Source: Perkinsus marinus ATCC 50983 (taxonomy: Eukaryota > Perkinsozoa > Perkinsida > Perkinsidae). Taken from it: DNA of 64,000 nucleotides. Under the pieces are notes generated by a model. The model was given only the letters and a program-made list of their open reading frames with translations. It did no database searches and was not told the DNA's origin. The position numbers and the translations under genes were made by a program. The stretch is from the NCBI RefSeq assembly GCF_000006405.1, contig NW_003214508.1, positions 96,996-160,995 of the forward strand, in the 5' to 3' direction. Shown piece by piece: positions 1 through 12,400 of this stretch. The first letter of the stretch is position 1. Every line of letters starts with the position of its first letter.

Positions 1-35
1 AAAGCCCGGAAGTCATCAAGAGCCTTGAGGACCTG

Positions 36-1500
36 TCACCAGAGTTGTACTATCCCATCTGGAGGTCTATATATCACCTCTGAATTCAAGGAGATCGCTG
101 TGTCCATCATTTCACCTGGCTCGAGCAGCTCTATCCACAACTGCAGCTGAATCGAATACCGGTCCATATTACCTATTGACGAATCTCGTAGTCATCAGCA
201 GCACCATGAGATGATCATATTGCATTAACCGGGAATACACATGTATACAATCATACACTATCAGAATACCCTCCCCCGTTGCTGGAGACGATATTTCCAT
301 CCCCTTCCTCACCAGCAAGGGAAATGAGAGCTTCATTCGTCGACACATCAGGTGAGCTCTCTCGCTTGGCTTTGTCAAAACACTCGTCCCACAGCTCTAG
401 CGTTTGCTGGACCTGGCCGACACTAGGAAGTGTTTCTATGCTTAGAAGCTACTTCTGGTATAAAGGTCTCTGGATCCTGGCCCTCGGCATCCTGCTCGTA
501 TGTTAGGTCCATGAGGTTCTGATTCGGCGATTGATAGTCGCCAGTAGTGCCACTCTCAACAACTGTTGCCTTCACTGGAGTTGCTTCAACTAACAACAAG
601 CAATGCGAATGTGAGGGGAAATATGCTCATGGTCAACTACATCTGTTGGTGACACTATGAAAATTGTGGGAAATTCTTATTGATTTCTCTACAGTTCTGT
701 CCGAATTCGCATACAAACTCCTATAATGAGTGAGAAATCTCCTGAGCTCAGCCGAGGAGAGCCGTCAAATACTGGACAATACTGGTCTAACTCGAAACGA
801 ACAGCTGTTGTTGGTTACTACCAGCCCCTGGCATAGTATAGCCTTCGTCCTGTAGGCGTCTGTAAAACGATTGGAAATTGGGTAAAATATCAGCATCCCG
901 CGCGAACCTGGAAGAGTTGTAAAGCCAGGCCGGCCAATACTAAACAGCCCACCTCGCAGCCCATTCACTAGCCAACCGCAAGATGGTTGATTTCACCTCA
1001 GGGTCGCAGTCTGGCCGCTGGAGGACCTAAGATGAATCTTGCCATTGAGCTCAAGGGATACTCTGCCACGCTCTTACCTTTGACAGACTAGTGAGGAACT
1101 CATTATCAGCCACATTGAGATGGAAGGTCACTTCAGTGTGCCGCATGAGGTCATCCAACAGCAGTAAGGCGGCCCATTGGATTCTACTAGATTCATGTGT
1201 TGTTATCCTCTTGCGGAGCTCAGCAATCACAGCACGACCTGGACAGCAGCAATACTCTCAACACAGTTACTGCTGCCCCCCTACCGCTGTCGTTGGACAT
1301 GTCCACAGTATCGCTTATCTGGGATACGATAGAGGTAGAAGATGTCGGAGGTGCGGTACTAACACGGAAAACTCCCCAAGTGGTGATGATGATGAGAGGC
1401 CCTACGACTGACTTCGCTCGAGGGCTTCTTTAATGGCCTTGTCGACAAGCTCGGCTTCGTCTCTCTTACCGTTCTGTGCAGCAGCAGTAGCAGTTGGCAT
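36..1500 (-). CDS. VHS-domain trafficking protein (GGA/TOM1-like), multi-exon
   Basis: Read on the minus strand from an ATG at 1500 (MPTATAAAQNG). Exons continue through SIVSQISDTVDMSNDSG, a 46-nt GT-AG intron, then RAVIAELRKRITTHESS and a helix-rich stretch with LLLLDDLM, FHLNVADNEFL and LSK. After another intron come EVKSTILRLASEWAARW and FQSFYRRLQDEGYTMPG. This order (AV..LRKR, LLD, FH..VA..EFL, L..WA..., Y..L...GY.FP) is the VHS fold of endosomal and Golgi adaptors that bind cargo and ubiquitin. Downstream exons at about 590-450 and 430-260 are polar (QTLELWDECFDKAK), as in a GAT-type helical bundle. The 3' end is unclear: one reading stops at complement(251-253), another continues to a TGA at complement(36-38), and the gene could leave the window. 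The intron at about 590-800 holds a repeat element. The family call is from motifs only. Confidence 0.6.
604..786 (-). mobile_element. Copy 1 of the intron-associated short element
   Basis: Contains the hallmark blocks GGGGAAATATGCTCATGG, TCAACTACATCTGTTGGTGA, ATGAAAATTGTGGGAAATTC, CTCCTATAATGAGTGAG and CTCAGCCGAGGAGAGC shared with the other copies. It lies in an intron of the minus-strand VHS gene, directly upstream of an exon that begins after TGTTAG at about 590. One end reads CAGTATTTGACGG on the minus strand. Confidence 0.7.
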
Positions 1501-2212
1501 GGTTTTCGGCGGTACTAGGAATACCAAAAACGGCTGACTTCATACGAGAGTACGCCCAACTCGACAGAGAAAAACTGATTCAAAAATTGTCAAAACGGAT
1601 GGTGGCCGAGGTCGCAACGAAACCGCAGCCGGCATCATCGAGGTGATGTTGTTCGAAATAGATGGATAACCCTATTTTGCAATGAGAGTAACCATGCAGA
1701 TGATACGTAAAGGGCGTGAGGCTGTTCCCAGCCAATTGGGACCTCTGACCAGGTCGGTGGCCGAATCGGGGTCGCGCAGCAAAATAGAATCATATTACCG
1801 AGCACTACTACTCCTGAATCCACCAACCCGAGTACTACTACCACTCGTGGTGACCGCATCTCCACTCTTCTTATATGATGATGTTATCATCACTTCTAAT
1901 TCGAGACGCTTGTTGGCTCCAGTGGGCAACCGAGCTGTTCAATGCGAAGGGACTTATAAAAGGAACAAATCTCAGGAGCAACATCGGCGAATACTGCCTA
2001 TGATTAGAATTTGAAGAGAGTGTGGTATGCATATGCACTAGGAGGAGTCCTAGACGGACAACTGCTACTACTTTCAAAGCAGTCTAATACCGTTGAGGAA
2101 GTGTAAGACTTGCAAGATGCTTGTAACTCATTGAATAACCAGCCGACGAGGGCCACGACGACCTTAGGTGACGTTTGTCTCAGTTCGGGTTGCCCTACCA
2201 TCACTTGGTGTA
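1501..2212. other. Divergent intergenic region between VHS gene and CPSase II
   Basis: About 710 bp between the ATG of the minus-strand VHS gene and the first ATG of CPSase II. Short open frames occur on both strands, but none shows a family motif or joins to a neighbour. A pyrimidine-AG (TTTGTCTCAG) just before 2190 could be a splice acceptor, cis or trans, for the CPSase message. No clear core promoter motif was found. Confidence 0.5.
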
Positions 2213-5200
2213 ATGACACCCATCCCTGCGGAGAACACTACCGTTATGAGTGACCTTACTCTACGTAAGCATAGACACCCAGAGGCGGCGGCACTTCCTA
2301 CATTGCATTCTTCAGCTACTCCCAATACCGAGGGGTATTCCTATGTGTACCCCACTGATGCTGGCGAGAACGACCTTGCTGAGCTCAACTGCAAGCCGGC
2401 TCGACTTGTACTGGAGGATGGCACTGAATTCGAGGGGTGATGGGCAAGTTGTGGTATACAGTGAAGTTAATGGAGTCTTTTAGATACTCGTTTGGTTATC
2501 ATGGCTCTGTCGCTGGCGAGCTGGTCTTCAACACTGGTATGGTTGGTTACCCTGAGAGTCTGACTGACCCTAGTTATACTGGTCAGCTGCTTTGTATCAC
2601 TTTCCCATTGGTTGGCAACTATGGTGTTCCTTCTGATGAGTTGGACCATCTTGGCCTCCCTCGTAATTTTGAGGGCAAGAGAGTCCACGTGAAAGCCCTG
2701 GTCATCAGTGACTATAGTTTTGCTAGTAGTCACTACACGGCTAGACGCACCTTATCTGAATGGCTCAGAAAAGAGAAGGTCCCTGGCATTTTCGGTGTTG
2801 ACACTAGAGCGGTCACCAAGCACGTCAGATCGTGTGGTGCCATGTTGGCCAAGCTTGTCGTTACTAATGATGAGGGTAGCCCCTCTACCTGGCAGGACGT
2901 AGAATGGGATGACCCCAACGTCCGTGTCCTCCAAAGGGAAGTGTCGTGTACTGAGGTGAAGGTATACTACCCGGCAGGCCCGGGTGAAGAAGTGGAAGTT
3001 GGCAGTCCGGTGAAGTCAATCAGGCGTATTGGTGGTGGCCCTGACCCCGACAGACCTATTCATATCGTAGCAGTAGACTGTGGTATGAAATACAACATAA
3101 TACGTTATTTCGTGGATGTTCTGAGAGTCCAACTGACAGTAGTTCCATGGGACTACGACTTCACCGAAATGGACTTTGACGGCCTCTTCCTCTCTAATGG
3201 GCCTGGTGATCCTACTATGTGCGAGGCTACTATAAAGCATGTACGTAAGATTATTGAGACTCCTCGAGAAAGGCCGATCCCGGTTTTTGGTATATGTCTG
3301 GGGAATCAGATATTGGCTCTGGCCGCTGGGGCTAAGACGTATAAGATGGTTTTTGGTAACCGTGGTATGAATCAACCTGTCATCGATCTCAGGACGGCTA
3401 AGTGTTATATTACTCCTCAAAATCACGGCTTTGCAGTTGACGCTGAGTCCCTGCCCGACAACTGGACCTCGCTGTTCGTGAATGCCAACGACGGCACCAA
3501 TGAGGGAATCATTCATCGTTATCATCCGTGGTTTTCGGTACAGTTCCATCCGGAGGCCTGTGGGGGGCCTACGGACACCAGCTTTCTTTTCACGTACTTT
3601 ATCAATGCGGTTGTTAATCCTACTGCATTACCTGTTACTACTGTACCGTATCGTCTGCCTAATCCGGTTAAGAAGGTCCTGGTCTTGGGCTCTGGCGGCC
3701 TGAGTATCGGCCAAGCTGGAGAGTTTGATTATTCGGGCTCGCAGTGTATTAAAGCCTTGAAGGAGTCCAACATTATGTCGGTCTTGATCAACCCTAACAT
3801 TGCTACTGTGCAGACTAGTAAGGGCCTAGCTGATAAGGTCTACTTCTTACCTGTTACGCCAGAGTTTGTCACTAGTGTGATTGAGATTGAAAAACCGGAT
3901 GGACTTTTCTGCACGTTTGGTGGGCAAACTGCGCTCAACTGTGCAGTGGCCCTGCACGATGCGGGGGTTCTCAAGAAACATAATGTGAGGGTATTGGGCA
4001 CGCCTATATCTAGCATTGTTATGACCGAGGATCGAGAGCTCTTCTCGAAGGCAGTCGAAACGGTGGGGTACAAGGTAGCTGAGTCGGAGTCTTGTACTAC
4101 GGTGGAGGAGGCTGTTGATGCTGCTGCTAAGTTGGGGTATCCGGTCCTGGTACGAGCGGCGTATGCACTGGGTGGTCTTGGATCTGGCTTTGCTGCTAAT
4201 GAAATGGAACTACGCGACTTGTTGCCGATCAGTTTTGCGGCTTCTAAGCAGGTGATTGTCGATAAGAGTTTAAGAGGATGGAAAGAGGTGGAGTATGAAG
4301 TTGTTCGAGATAGTCAAGACAACTGTATTACGGTATGCAATATGGAGAACTTTGATCCTATGGGAATTCACACGGGAGATTCTATTGTTGTGGCCCCTTC
4401 ACAGACACTATCTAATGCTGACTACTACCGCTTGAGAAAGTGTGCTATTCAGATGATACGACATATTGGTATTGTTGGGGAATGTAATATACAGTATGCG
4501 GTAGATCCTCACTCGGATCAGTTTCGAATTATCGAGGTTAACGCACGTCTGTCGCGGTCCTCAGCCTTGGCGTCTAAAGCTACTGGTTACCCTTTGGCGT
4601 ATGTGGCGGCTAAGTTGGCGTTGGGGACAGATCTTGTGACACTACGTAACATGGTCACCAAGTCGACTACGGCGTGTTTCGAGCCTAGTCTTGATTACTG
4701 TGTGGTGAAAGTGCCAAGATGGGATTTGAAAAAGTTTGCTACTGTTGATCCTAGGGTGGGGTCGTGTATGAAAAGTGTTGGAGAGGTGATGGCTATTGGT
4801 CGGAAATTTGAGGAGACTATGCAGAAAGCTCTGAGGATGGTGGACGAGTCTTGTGAGGGGTTTACGGCGGAGCGCTATGATTTGGAGTTCGAGGCGAACC
4901 CTTTCCTTGGGGAATCTACTGATGGTGACACACTACGTCAAGAACTGTCACAACCGTCACCACTCAGAGTGTGGGCTATCGCTAAAGCCTTTGATATGGA
5001 GTATGGTGTGGAGGATCTTCATCGACTTACTCGCATTGATAGATGGTTCTTGTCGAAACTGCATAATATCCATCTTATGAAAAAACAGTTGCAGAAGACC
5101 GACCTGAACATGTTGAAACAGGACCCTCGCCTGTTCCTAGCGGCTAAGCAATTTGGATTTAGTGACAAGTATATGGCCAGTGTTATTAGAGAGGGCATTC

Positions 5201-8200
5201 CATCTTCTATGAATCTCCGCTATCTACGGATTCCTCAAGCTCGTATTGATCCTAGCATCCTTAGTCCTGATCTCAGCTGTAAGGTTGCGACGGACTCTAG
5301 TGTAGAGTCGACTGCATGTCGACAGGGCGTTGAGGAATGGCATGTCCGGTGTGTGAGGAAGCAGCTTGGTATAGTACCTGTGGTGAAGCAAATCGATACA
5401 CTGGCGGCTGAGTTTCCGGCGCAGACTAATTATCTGTATATGACTTACAATGGAGTAGAGGACGATGTTGGGTCGGCCTCTAGTGAGCAGCCTGTTGGGC
5501 TACAGTCTGGTCAAGTGGACCCCAAGAGGGATATACGTGGGAAGGCCTTTATACAGGGCGAGCTCTCACCAATGACCAAGCTGGAATTATCACAAGAGCT
5601 CTCCCATGCTGAGGCTATGAAGTATATGATGTTACCTCCTGTGCGAAAGACTGCTAACAACAGCAAGAGGACTGCAGCGGTGGCCTCTCTAGCGGGATCT
5701 GACCGTAGGACTTTGCTGATGGTTAGTGTGTCGATTGTGTGTTTGTCAGGATCAGGTGGTCGTGGTTACAGGAGTAGTGTGTTGGTCCTAGGGTGCGGCT
5801 GTTATCGCATTGGCTCTAGCGTGGAGTTTGACTGGTGTTCGGTGTCGTGTGTTCGAGAAGTGCGGAAGAACGGCAATGTGGCTATTGTGGTCAACTGCAA
5901 CCCTGAGACTGTCTCTACTGATTATGATGAGTCTGACCGCCTCTATTTCGAGGAGTTATCACTGGTAAGAAGTCTGAGGTTTTTCATACCTGTTGTATGT
6001 GGTATGTGCAGGAACGTGTGTTGGACGTGAACGACTTTGAAAACCCTGAGGGTGTGGTCGTCTCTGTTGGTGGGCAGACTCCTAACAATCTTGCCACAGC
6101 CCTCACAAGAAACGGTGCTAGCATTCTTGGCACCAGTGTTGAGAGTAAATAAGACTACTGCTGCTGACCTCTGTGTTGAGTGGTTTCTCTAGGCATTGAT
6201 ACGGCAGAGGACAGGTCTAAATTCTCGATGCTATGCGACGCACTTGGAATCGATCAACCAGAATGGAGTGCCTTCGCAACGTTTGAGGAGGTGGCAGTGG
6301 TTGTGTTGGGTTTTGATTTTATTATGTGGAGTGTTAGGCACGGCACTTCGCCAACAGAGTGAAGTACCCGGTATTGGTCCGACCGTCTTATGTGCTATCT
6401 GGAGCTGCTATGAGATGTGTGTATGACGATGAAGAACTCGAGAAGTAGTTGTTTGGTCCTTACCTGGATGGTAACGTACATGTTGTCGTGAATAGGTTCC
6501 TCAAAACTGCGGCTGTTGTAGCACAAGATCACCCTGTTGTGGTATCGAAGTATATCGAGAATGCCAAGGAGGTTGAGATGGACGCTGTCGGCTGCGCGGG
6601 TAAGGTCTCGGGGCAATTTCATATTGGTATGGCGTCACGTTGTTAAGAGGAATTCTCGAGGATTGCTAAGGAAACTATCTAATAATGATAATCGGACCGA
6701 GTGCTGGGGCAGTCTTCTTATTCGATTGTTGCGGAGAAGTTTGAAGGTCTATTATGTAGTGTTATATTTCAGGAGAGATAGTTAACTATGCTATTTCTGA
6801 GCACATACAGAATGCTGGTGTCCATTCCGGTGATGCTACTATACTCCTGCCCGCCCAGAAACTGTAACCAACTCATCTACCTGAGTGGTGACTGGTGACA
6901 GTGGTGGTGAGCAGGTACGTGGAAACCCATCGTCGTATTAAGAAAGTGTCACAGAAACTCTGTAAGGCTTTGAACATATCAGGACCGTTTAATATACAGT
7001 TTATGTGCAAGGAGAATGAGGTGACGACCGCACTAGCAGTAGGCTACTAGCTTACCTTGGTGGTCCTGCAGGTGAAAGTCATCGAATGCAACCTACGAGC
7101 CTCCCGTACTGTGCCGTTCATCAGCAAAACGTTCAATGTGAACTTCATCGAGATTGCTACTAAAGTAAGTGTTCTTACTCGCAGTAGTTGACTTGTCGTC
7201 GTCGTCGTGGATACTACAACAGACGAGTGGTAAGAAGGCTCGACGCTAAGTTTGATGCTCTACTTGATACCTTAGCATTAGCGTATAGATATAGTATTAC
7301 TAAGTCTATATATCGACTATAGCTGGGCTCAGTCTAGAAAGTTAGTTATGCACTTGAAGAGTATGAACAGCGCAACTATCAATACTCTGAGCATACTTGC
7401 TGAATGGGACAACGTTTATACCATTTTGGACTTCTCCTCAGGTCATGTTACGTATACCGGTGCGTCCATGGAATATTCATCCGATCGATACTGAGTTTGT
7501 GGGGTGCAAGGCTCCTGTATTCAGCTTTCAAAGGTTGAAGAATTCAGACCCCCGTCTCGGTGTGGAGATGCAAAGTAAGTGTGTTCCGAAAACGTTGGAG
7601 TAGGAATATATGCTCGCTCTCCTCAGCTGAGCTTGGGAGTTTTCTCACTCATTATAGGAGCGTGAAAGTGTATAGAAATCAATGAGAATTTCCCAAAATT
7701 TCATCAAAATTTTGTATTATGTAGTTGACCATGTGCGTATATTGACACTGCATATCTTGTCACCTCAGGCACTGGTGAAGTGGCATGTTTCGGTAGAACA
7801 CCATATGAGGCTTATCTGAAAGCCTGGCTATCTGCTGGTTACACTCTACCTACCAAAACCATATTGGTGAGTATTGGACCGGAGCAGCAAAAGGAGGAGT
7901 TCTTGCCTTGGGCATCTGTAAGAATAGATGGTGATGGTGTGGTATCGATTTCAAGTCTGTTAGATTTTGATTTCTCTCGGGTATCACTTGTTCGCGACTA
8001 GATCGACGTACCAGGTTATGAAGGATAAGCTTAACCCGAGCCAGAGCTCACTAACGCTAGTGTAGGCAGTCCGATGAGGCACTGGAGGGAAGGGCTCGTT
8101 TTAGATACAAACCATATGCACGCCGGGAGCCAAATGTGAAGACCCTAATTCAGAACGGCAAGATTGATATGTGCATCGTCATCCCGAGCAGTGCCGACTC

Positions 8201-8557
8201 CTGCGCTGTAAGGGTTTTCCCGAACATATTAAGTATGAATGGAGTTTCACCCGTTTTACGTGAAGTGGCGTAAAACTCGGTGAAAACCCTGAAATTTGCG
8301 CCATGCAGTAGTCGTGAAATATGTTTTTCACTAGTGTTTTTCATATCACGGGTGAAACTCCAATATACGTATAATAGTTCAGACACTTATATGCAATGAT
8401 AGTATTGTGAGTGTTTGTGAGAGTTCCTGTTGAGAGTGATTGTGTGTAGATCACAGAAGGCTTCGAGATGAGAAGGTTGGCTGTTGACACGCGAACGGCT
8501 CTTATCAATGACATTAAGGAGGCAACTTTCTTGGTACTGTCACTTGAGAAGAAGTAA
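2213..8557 (+). CDS. Carbamoyl-phosphate synthase II, glutamine-hydrolysing (GATase + CPSase fusion)
   Basis: Makes carbamoyl phosphate from glutamine, bicarbonate and ATP for pyrimidine synthesis. I join 14 exons: 2213-2436, 2484-5964, 6012-6144, 6193-6290, 6338-6444, 6496-6599, 6773-6863, 6915-7020, 7072-7164, 7442-7574, 7769-7917, 7964-8007, 8066-8207, 8450-8557. The total is 5013 nt, an exact number of codons (1670 aa). Small-subunit domain: [17 protein letters not shown], then a class I GATase with GICLGNQ (nucleophile Cys) and QFHPEA (catalytic His and Glu). CPSase half one: [18 protein letters not shown]. Half two: [30 protein letters not shown] and STGEVACFG. The C-terminal MGS-like domain ends FLVLSLEKK. 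No dihydroorotase or aspartate transcarbamylase is attached, unlike animal CAD. The first ATG of the open frame is used; ATG 2246 is an alternative. GTAAGT overlaps the stop codon, so one more tiny exon is possible. The 8007/8066 junction is chosen by phase. Confidence 0.93.
7597..7750 (+). mobile_element. Copy 2 of the intron-associated short element, in CPSase II intron 10
   Basis: Intron 7575-7768 carries TATATGCTCGCTCTCCTCAG, GAATTTCCCAAAATTTC and GTAGTTGACCATGTGCG, and the element ends ATATTGACACTG. About 22 nt of intron precede it and 18 nt follow, so without it the intron would be the usual size of about 40 nt. Confidence 0.75.
8241..8361. mobile_element. MITE with 13-bp perfect terminal inverted repeats in the last CPSase II intron
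   Basis: GGAGTTTCACCCG at 8241-8253 is the exact reverse complement of CGGGTGAAACTCC at 8349-8361. The 121-bp element lies inside intron 8208-8449, is AT-rich and has no coding capacity. An internal short hairpin (GTTTTAC...GTAAAAC) follows the left end. No second copy was found in the window, and it is unrelated in sequence to the other intron element. Confidence 0.65.
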
Positions 8558-9493
8558 GTGTCAGTGGTGACGGGCTAGTGTGGGGAGTGTCTATCGTTGT
8601 CAGGGCGGAGCGGGAGAGGGACGGGAAAATATTTTTCGGAATCGAAACATGGCAACGATATCAAGAGTTGAAGTAGTAGAATATGCTTTTTATGGTGAAG
8701 GATGGTATGCGCCAGTGATGGTGGGATTTTTTTAATTTTCATCTAGTCTGCATAAGCTGATAGTTTCCACAGACTGTTAATATTGTGTTCGTATGGCAGT
8801 TATGTGGTTAGTCAGTTTGATATGTGACTTATGAATCACTCAAGGGCTATCAATTAGCGAGTTAGTGTGTCTCTCGCCAAGCGGTATGGCTGCACTTGTG
8901 GGTGAGAAGGAAGTGCTCAACGTACTGTATTCCCGTTGGGTCAGTGGTTATGATGAGATGAACTGCGATGGTGTTTTCCTGAGACAGCCTTTATAACTCT
9001 TGCGTGATACGGTACGCGGTGTGGACCACACCAGCATCGATATAACATATATATTGGCATTTTCTGAGTCCACCGGATCGACTGATATAAGTTTGGAAGC
9101 GTTAGAAATATGGACACCTTATCTACCCCAGATGCTTCCCATGATTGGCAATAATTGTCCTTCACTGCGAGTCCGTAGTTTCCAAAAGTCCTCGTATTTC
9201 CGGGTAGTAGCTACACAGGCCGTACATGTGTGTAGTGGTGGTGAATGTTATTTCTTCTGGACTACCGCTGTTGTGCGCCAAATTATAGCACTTACTGAGA
9301 CTGAGTATTGTGAGCTACAACGCTGAGGGGTTGCGTTCAACTCGTCTTCCTACGATACAGGAGTAGCAATATGCTGTTGGTGCTCCCGACTCGAATGATT
9401 CAGTACTACCAAACATATGGATGTTGTGCTCATCTGTAGTTATGTTTTCTGAGGTCATTGCTGTGCCTGTAGAGCGTCGAGTTTGTGAGATGG
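8558..9493. other. Intergenic region downstream of CPSase II
   Basis: About 930 bp with no recognisable gene. It holds the CPSase II 3' end, T-rich runs near 8740 (TTTTTTTAATTTTC) and short unmatched open frames on both strands. A few stretches, for example around 9060-9330, are open but show no motif. Confidence 0.4.
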
Positions 9494-12400
9494 ATGGACG
9501 GCGGCGGATGTGGATCCTTCAGCTTTTATTTTATGGGTAAAAGTACCCAAATAGAGCATCCTATTGCTACGTTTGATATTGCTAATACCACACCATCGCG
9601 ACATATATCGACAATTACTCTACTACTTGGAACGGCAACATCCCTCATCATCACATTAATCTTGATGAGCTATCGGAGTGCAACGGACGCTAAACAGGCG
9701 TGCTATCAACAACATCAACAACTAATGGCACATACGCCTACGGAAACCTGGCCAGCAGTTTTGGGAAGTACCACTGTGTCTTCACCCGAGTCCACGATAG
9801 GCTCTACAGCTAGTAGCAGTAGTAGTATTGGCACTCAATGTGAAGCGGCACGGTAATGAGGGCTGACATGGCTAGTGAGGATTACTCTCTGTAGGCCGTC
9901 CCTGGCCAGTAGCGAGAAGTCGTCGTCTATAGTATTACGGCAGGCGTCTCCCGGGGACTTAGTCGTGGCACCAAACGGTCAGCGGTTCCTTCTAGTACAG
10001 AAGTTATGGAATTCTGGTATGACTTTGGTAGCGGAGAATTTGTATGATGTGTCGGTTCGTTCAGGCCAGCCGGTGGATAAAAACCCGATACCACTCCTTC
10101 CGCCAATCCCGGGAGGGCAGATTCGGTATTTACCGTCTCCTGATGCCACAGAGTTGGACGAAACGCCAGCTCGGACTGACCTCAAAGGTGGTGATGGAGG
10201 GGGTCCAAAATTAACCCCTGGTGAGGCGCGTCATTCATCTGCCTTGTCACTATATCTGTACAGGGTCGTGCTCGGCGATTGACGACGGGACGCTGGACCC
10301 GGCCTTGCGAGAATATGTTGCATCCCAGCGTAAAACTTCTTATATCTTCAACTCCCTGGCGGGCCGAGGAGCATATGGAGAGGCATGGCGGGCTATGATG
10401 ATGGATGGAAGCTGTCGGGTAATAACAGGATGGTACGGCGAGGGGCACTGGTCGAAAAACGGTAAAGTCGAGGATAGTCTTTATCGATGAAGACGCGTTT
10501 GGAAGGATAGTGCGATAAAGCTAGAGTATCCCCCGTAGCGGCCGCCTCTGGGTCGGTAGTAGTCATGGTAGGGATGTGGAGGGTAGTGTTTGTTGTTGTT
10601 GATGACGACGTGTTCAAAATGATAGTTCGACGAGCAAAGAAATGAACCGTAGCGCACGCCCCTTGCTGGCAATGATGGGTAGTTCATCGCTAGTTGTGTT
10701 CAGGAAGTTGTATTAAAGCGTATGTTTGTGGAGAAGGGGGAGCGTGTGAGACTATCCGGACTGCGAGAAGTGTACTTTGGGGAGCTCCTTCATGATGATG
10801 ATGCTGAGACAACAGCAAAACATACAGCTCGATTTTTGGGTCACTTCATAGTAGATAGGAAGGAAGGCGGCGGTGGGGAGGAGTTTTGGCTGGTCTTTGC
10901 TAACGAGGGATTCTCCCTCATACATTGGCTATTCCAACCGAGTGGAGGGATCGTCACTCGGAGTCTGTTTTGGCGGACTCTTCGATCGGATAATGGCAAG
11001 TTGTTGAATATTATGAAACAGTTATTGGAAGCATTGGATGAGATACACTCGAAAGGCATCACTCACAGAGATGTTAAATTGGAAAATTTACTGATGAAAA
11101 TGTCGGAGTCGGGCGAGATGGAGGTTAAGTTGGCTGACTTTGGTAGTGCTGTGACCTCTGACGCCCTCTACTATGGTGCAAAGGGACCGACTTCTGCTGA
11201 GGAGACGGCACGATATGCGCCTCCACCAGGATCGGGTATAGATGGGGAAGGGATGGTATGTGATCGATGGTATTGTTATTAGGTGACCAATGCTGCATTA
11301 GACAGCCTTCATTCGATATGTGGTGTGCTGGTGTACTCTGGCTCGAGCTCTTTCTTGGTGCTAGAGGGGTCTTCGAACCGGACAATGCTATTGACCCGAG
11401 GCATAGGGTAAGACGACACCTCCGATTGGGGGGGGAGTTGTAGGTGGTTTTCAGAATCTGTTTGAGCACCGTCTGAGAGCTGTTGGGGTACAGTCGGAGG
11501 AAGAGATAGATAGTGCATTGCGGGTTGAGGCTTTCAGACTATGGGGCATCACTGAGCAACCTATGGAGGGCGATCAGGCTGAGGTAATAATGGCATTACC
11601 GTAACTCTTTGAAGACAACAGATTTCATAAGGTGGCCTTCCAAGCGTCACTATACGAGCAGGATCCGCTGCATTCGGGTCTAATGCCGAGGAGCTGCATG
11701 AATCTTTTGCGTTCGTTGTTATCATGGAATCCCAGAGATCGTCCTACGGCTCGACAGGCTCTTAAGAGCGCATGCTTTTCCGAACCGGTGCCGGCCTCTC
11801 CTGAGTACCCCCATGTGGAGTTGTTGCCTCCACCGAAAGACATAGTGTTGAAACGGGAAGACTCTCTGAGGTTGGAGACGGTATGGCCGGGGGAGCTGGT
11901 CCCGATGGAGAGTTTAGTGAGCGCTACAAATACGGACATTGGTGTGCGCAGTCGGATGGAAGATCGCCATAGTCAATCGATAATTTTTGATTCAAAAACC
12001 GGCAAAAAGTATTTCCTGGGATGCGTTATGGACGGTCACAACGGGCCAACAGTAGCAGCTATTCTGGCCCGGCAACTCGAAAACCAGGTGAATAACTCGG
12101 CATTAGACAGTGTGTTGACCTATGGTTGCCTAGGTTGCGAGTAGACTGAGTTACGGTATGGATCCCCCTACAGCTCTACGCACGGCAATACTCGATATCG
12201 ATACTGCGGTGACTGATACTTTGGACCTCACTGGGGTTGTTGGCAGTACGGTAAGTGGATGAGTGTTGCTTTGGAGGTTTGGTGATGATGTGCTCGTTGT
12301 AGGTTGTTTGTCTGCTTACTGATGGGTACTCATTATGGACGGCTAACACGGGGGACTGTCGTGCAGTGAAGGGCGAGATAGTTGATGAAAAGGATTGGTC

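Noticed and set aside
6445..6495. In-frame TAG in CPSase II suggesting a pseudogene or readthrough
   Set aside because: A 51-nt GT-AG intron removes it and restores [21 protein letters not shown] in frame.
7995..8066. Reading CPSase II straight through [11 protein letters not shown]
   Set aside because: That frame stops at TAG and cannot join the next exon in phase; a donor at 8008 and the CTAAC-TAG acceptor do.
11584..11631. A 21-nt ultra-short intron in the kinase-PP2C gene
   Set aside because: A normal 48-nt intron with acceptor TTCATAAG keeps the frame (QAE-VAFQ), so the tiny intron is unnecessary.
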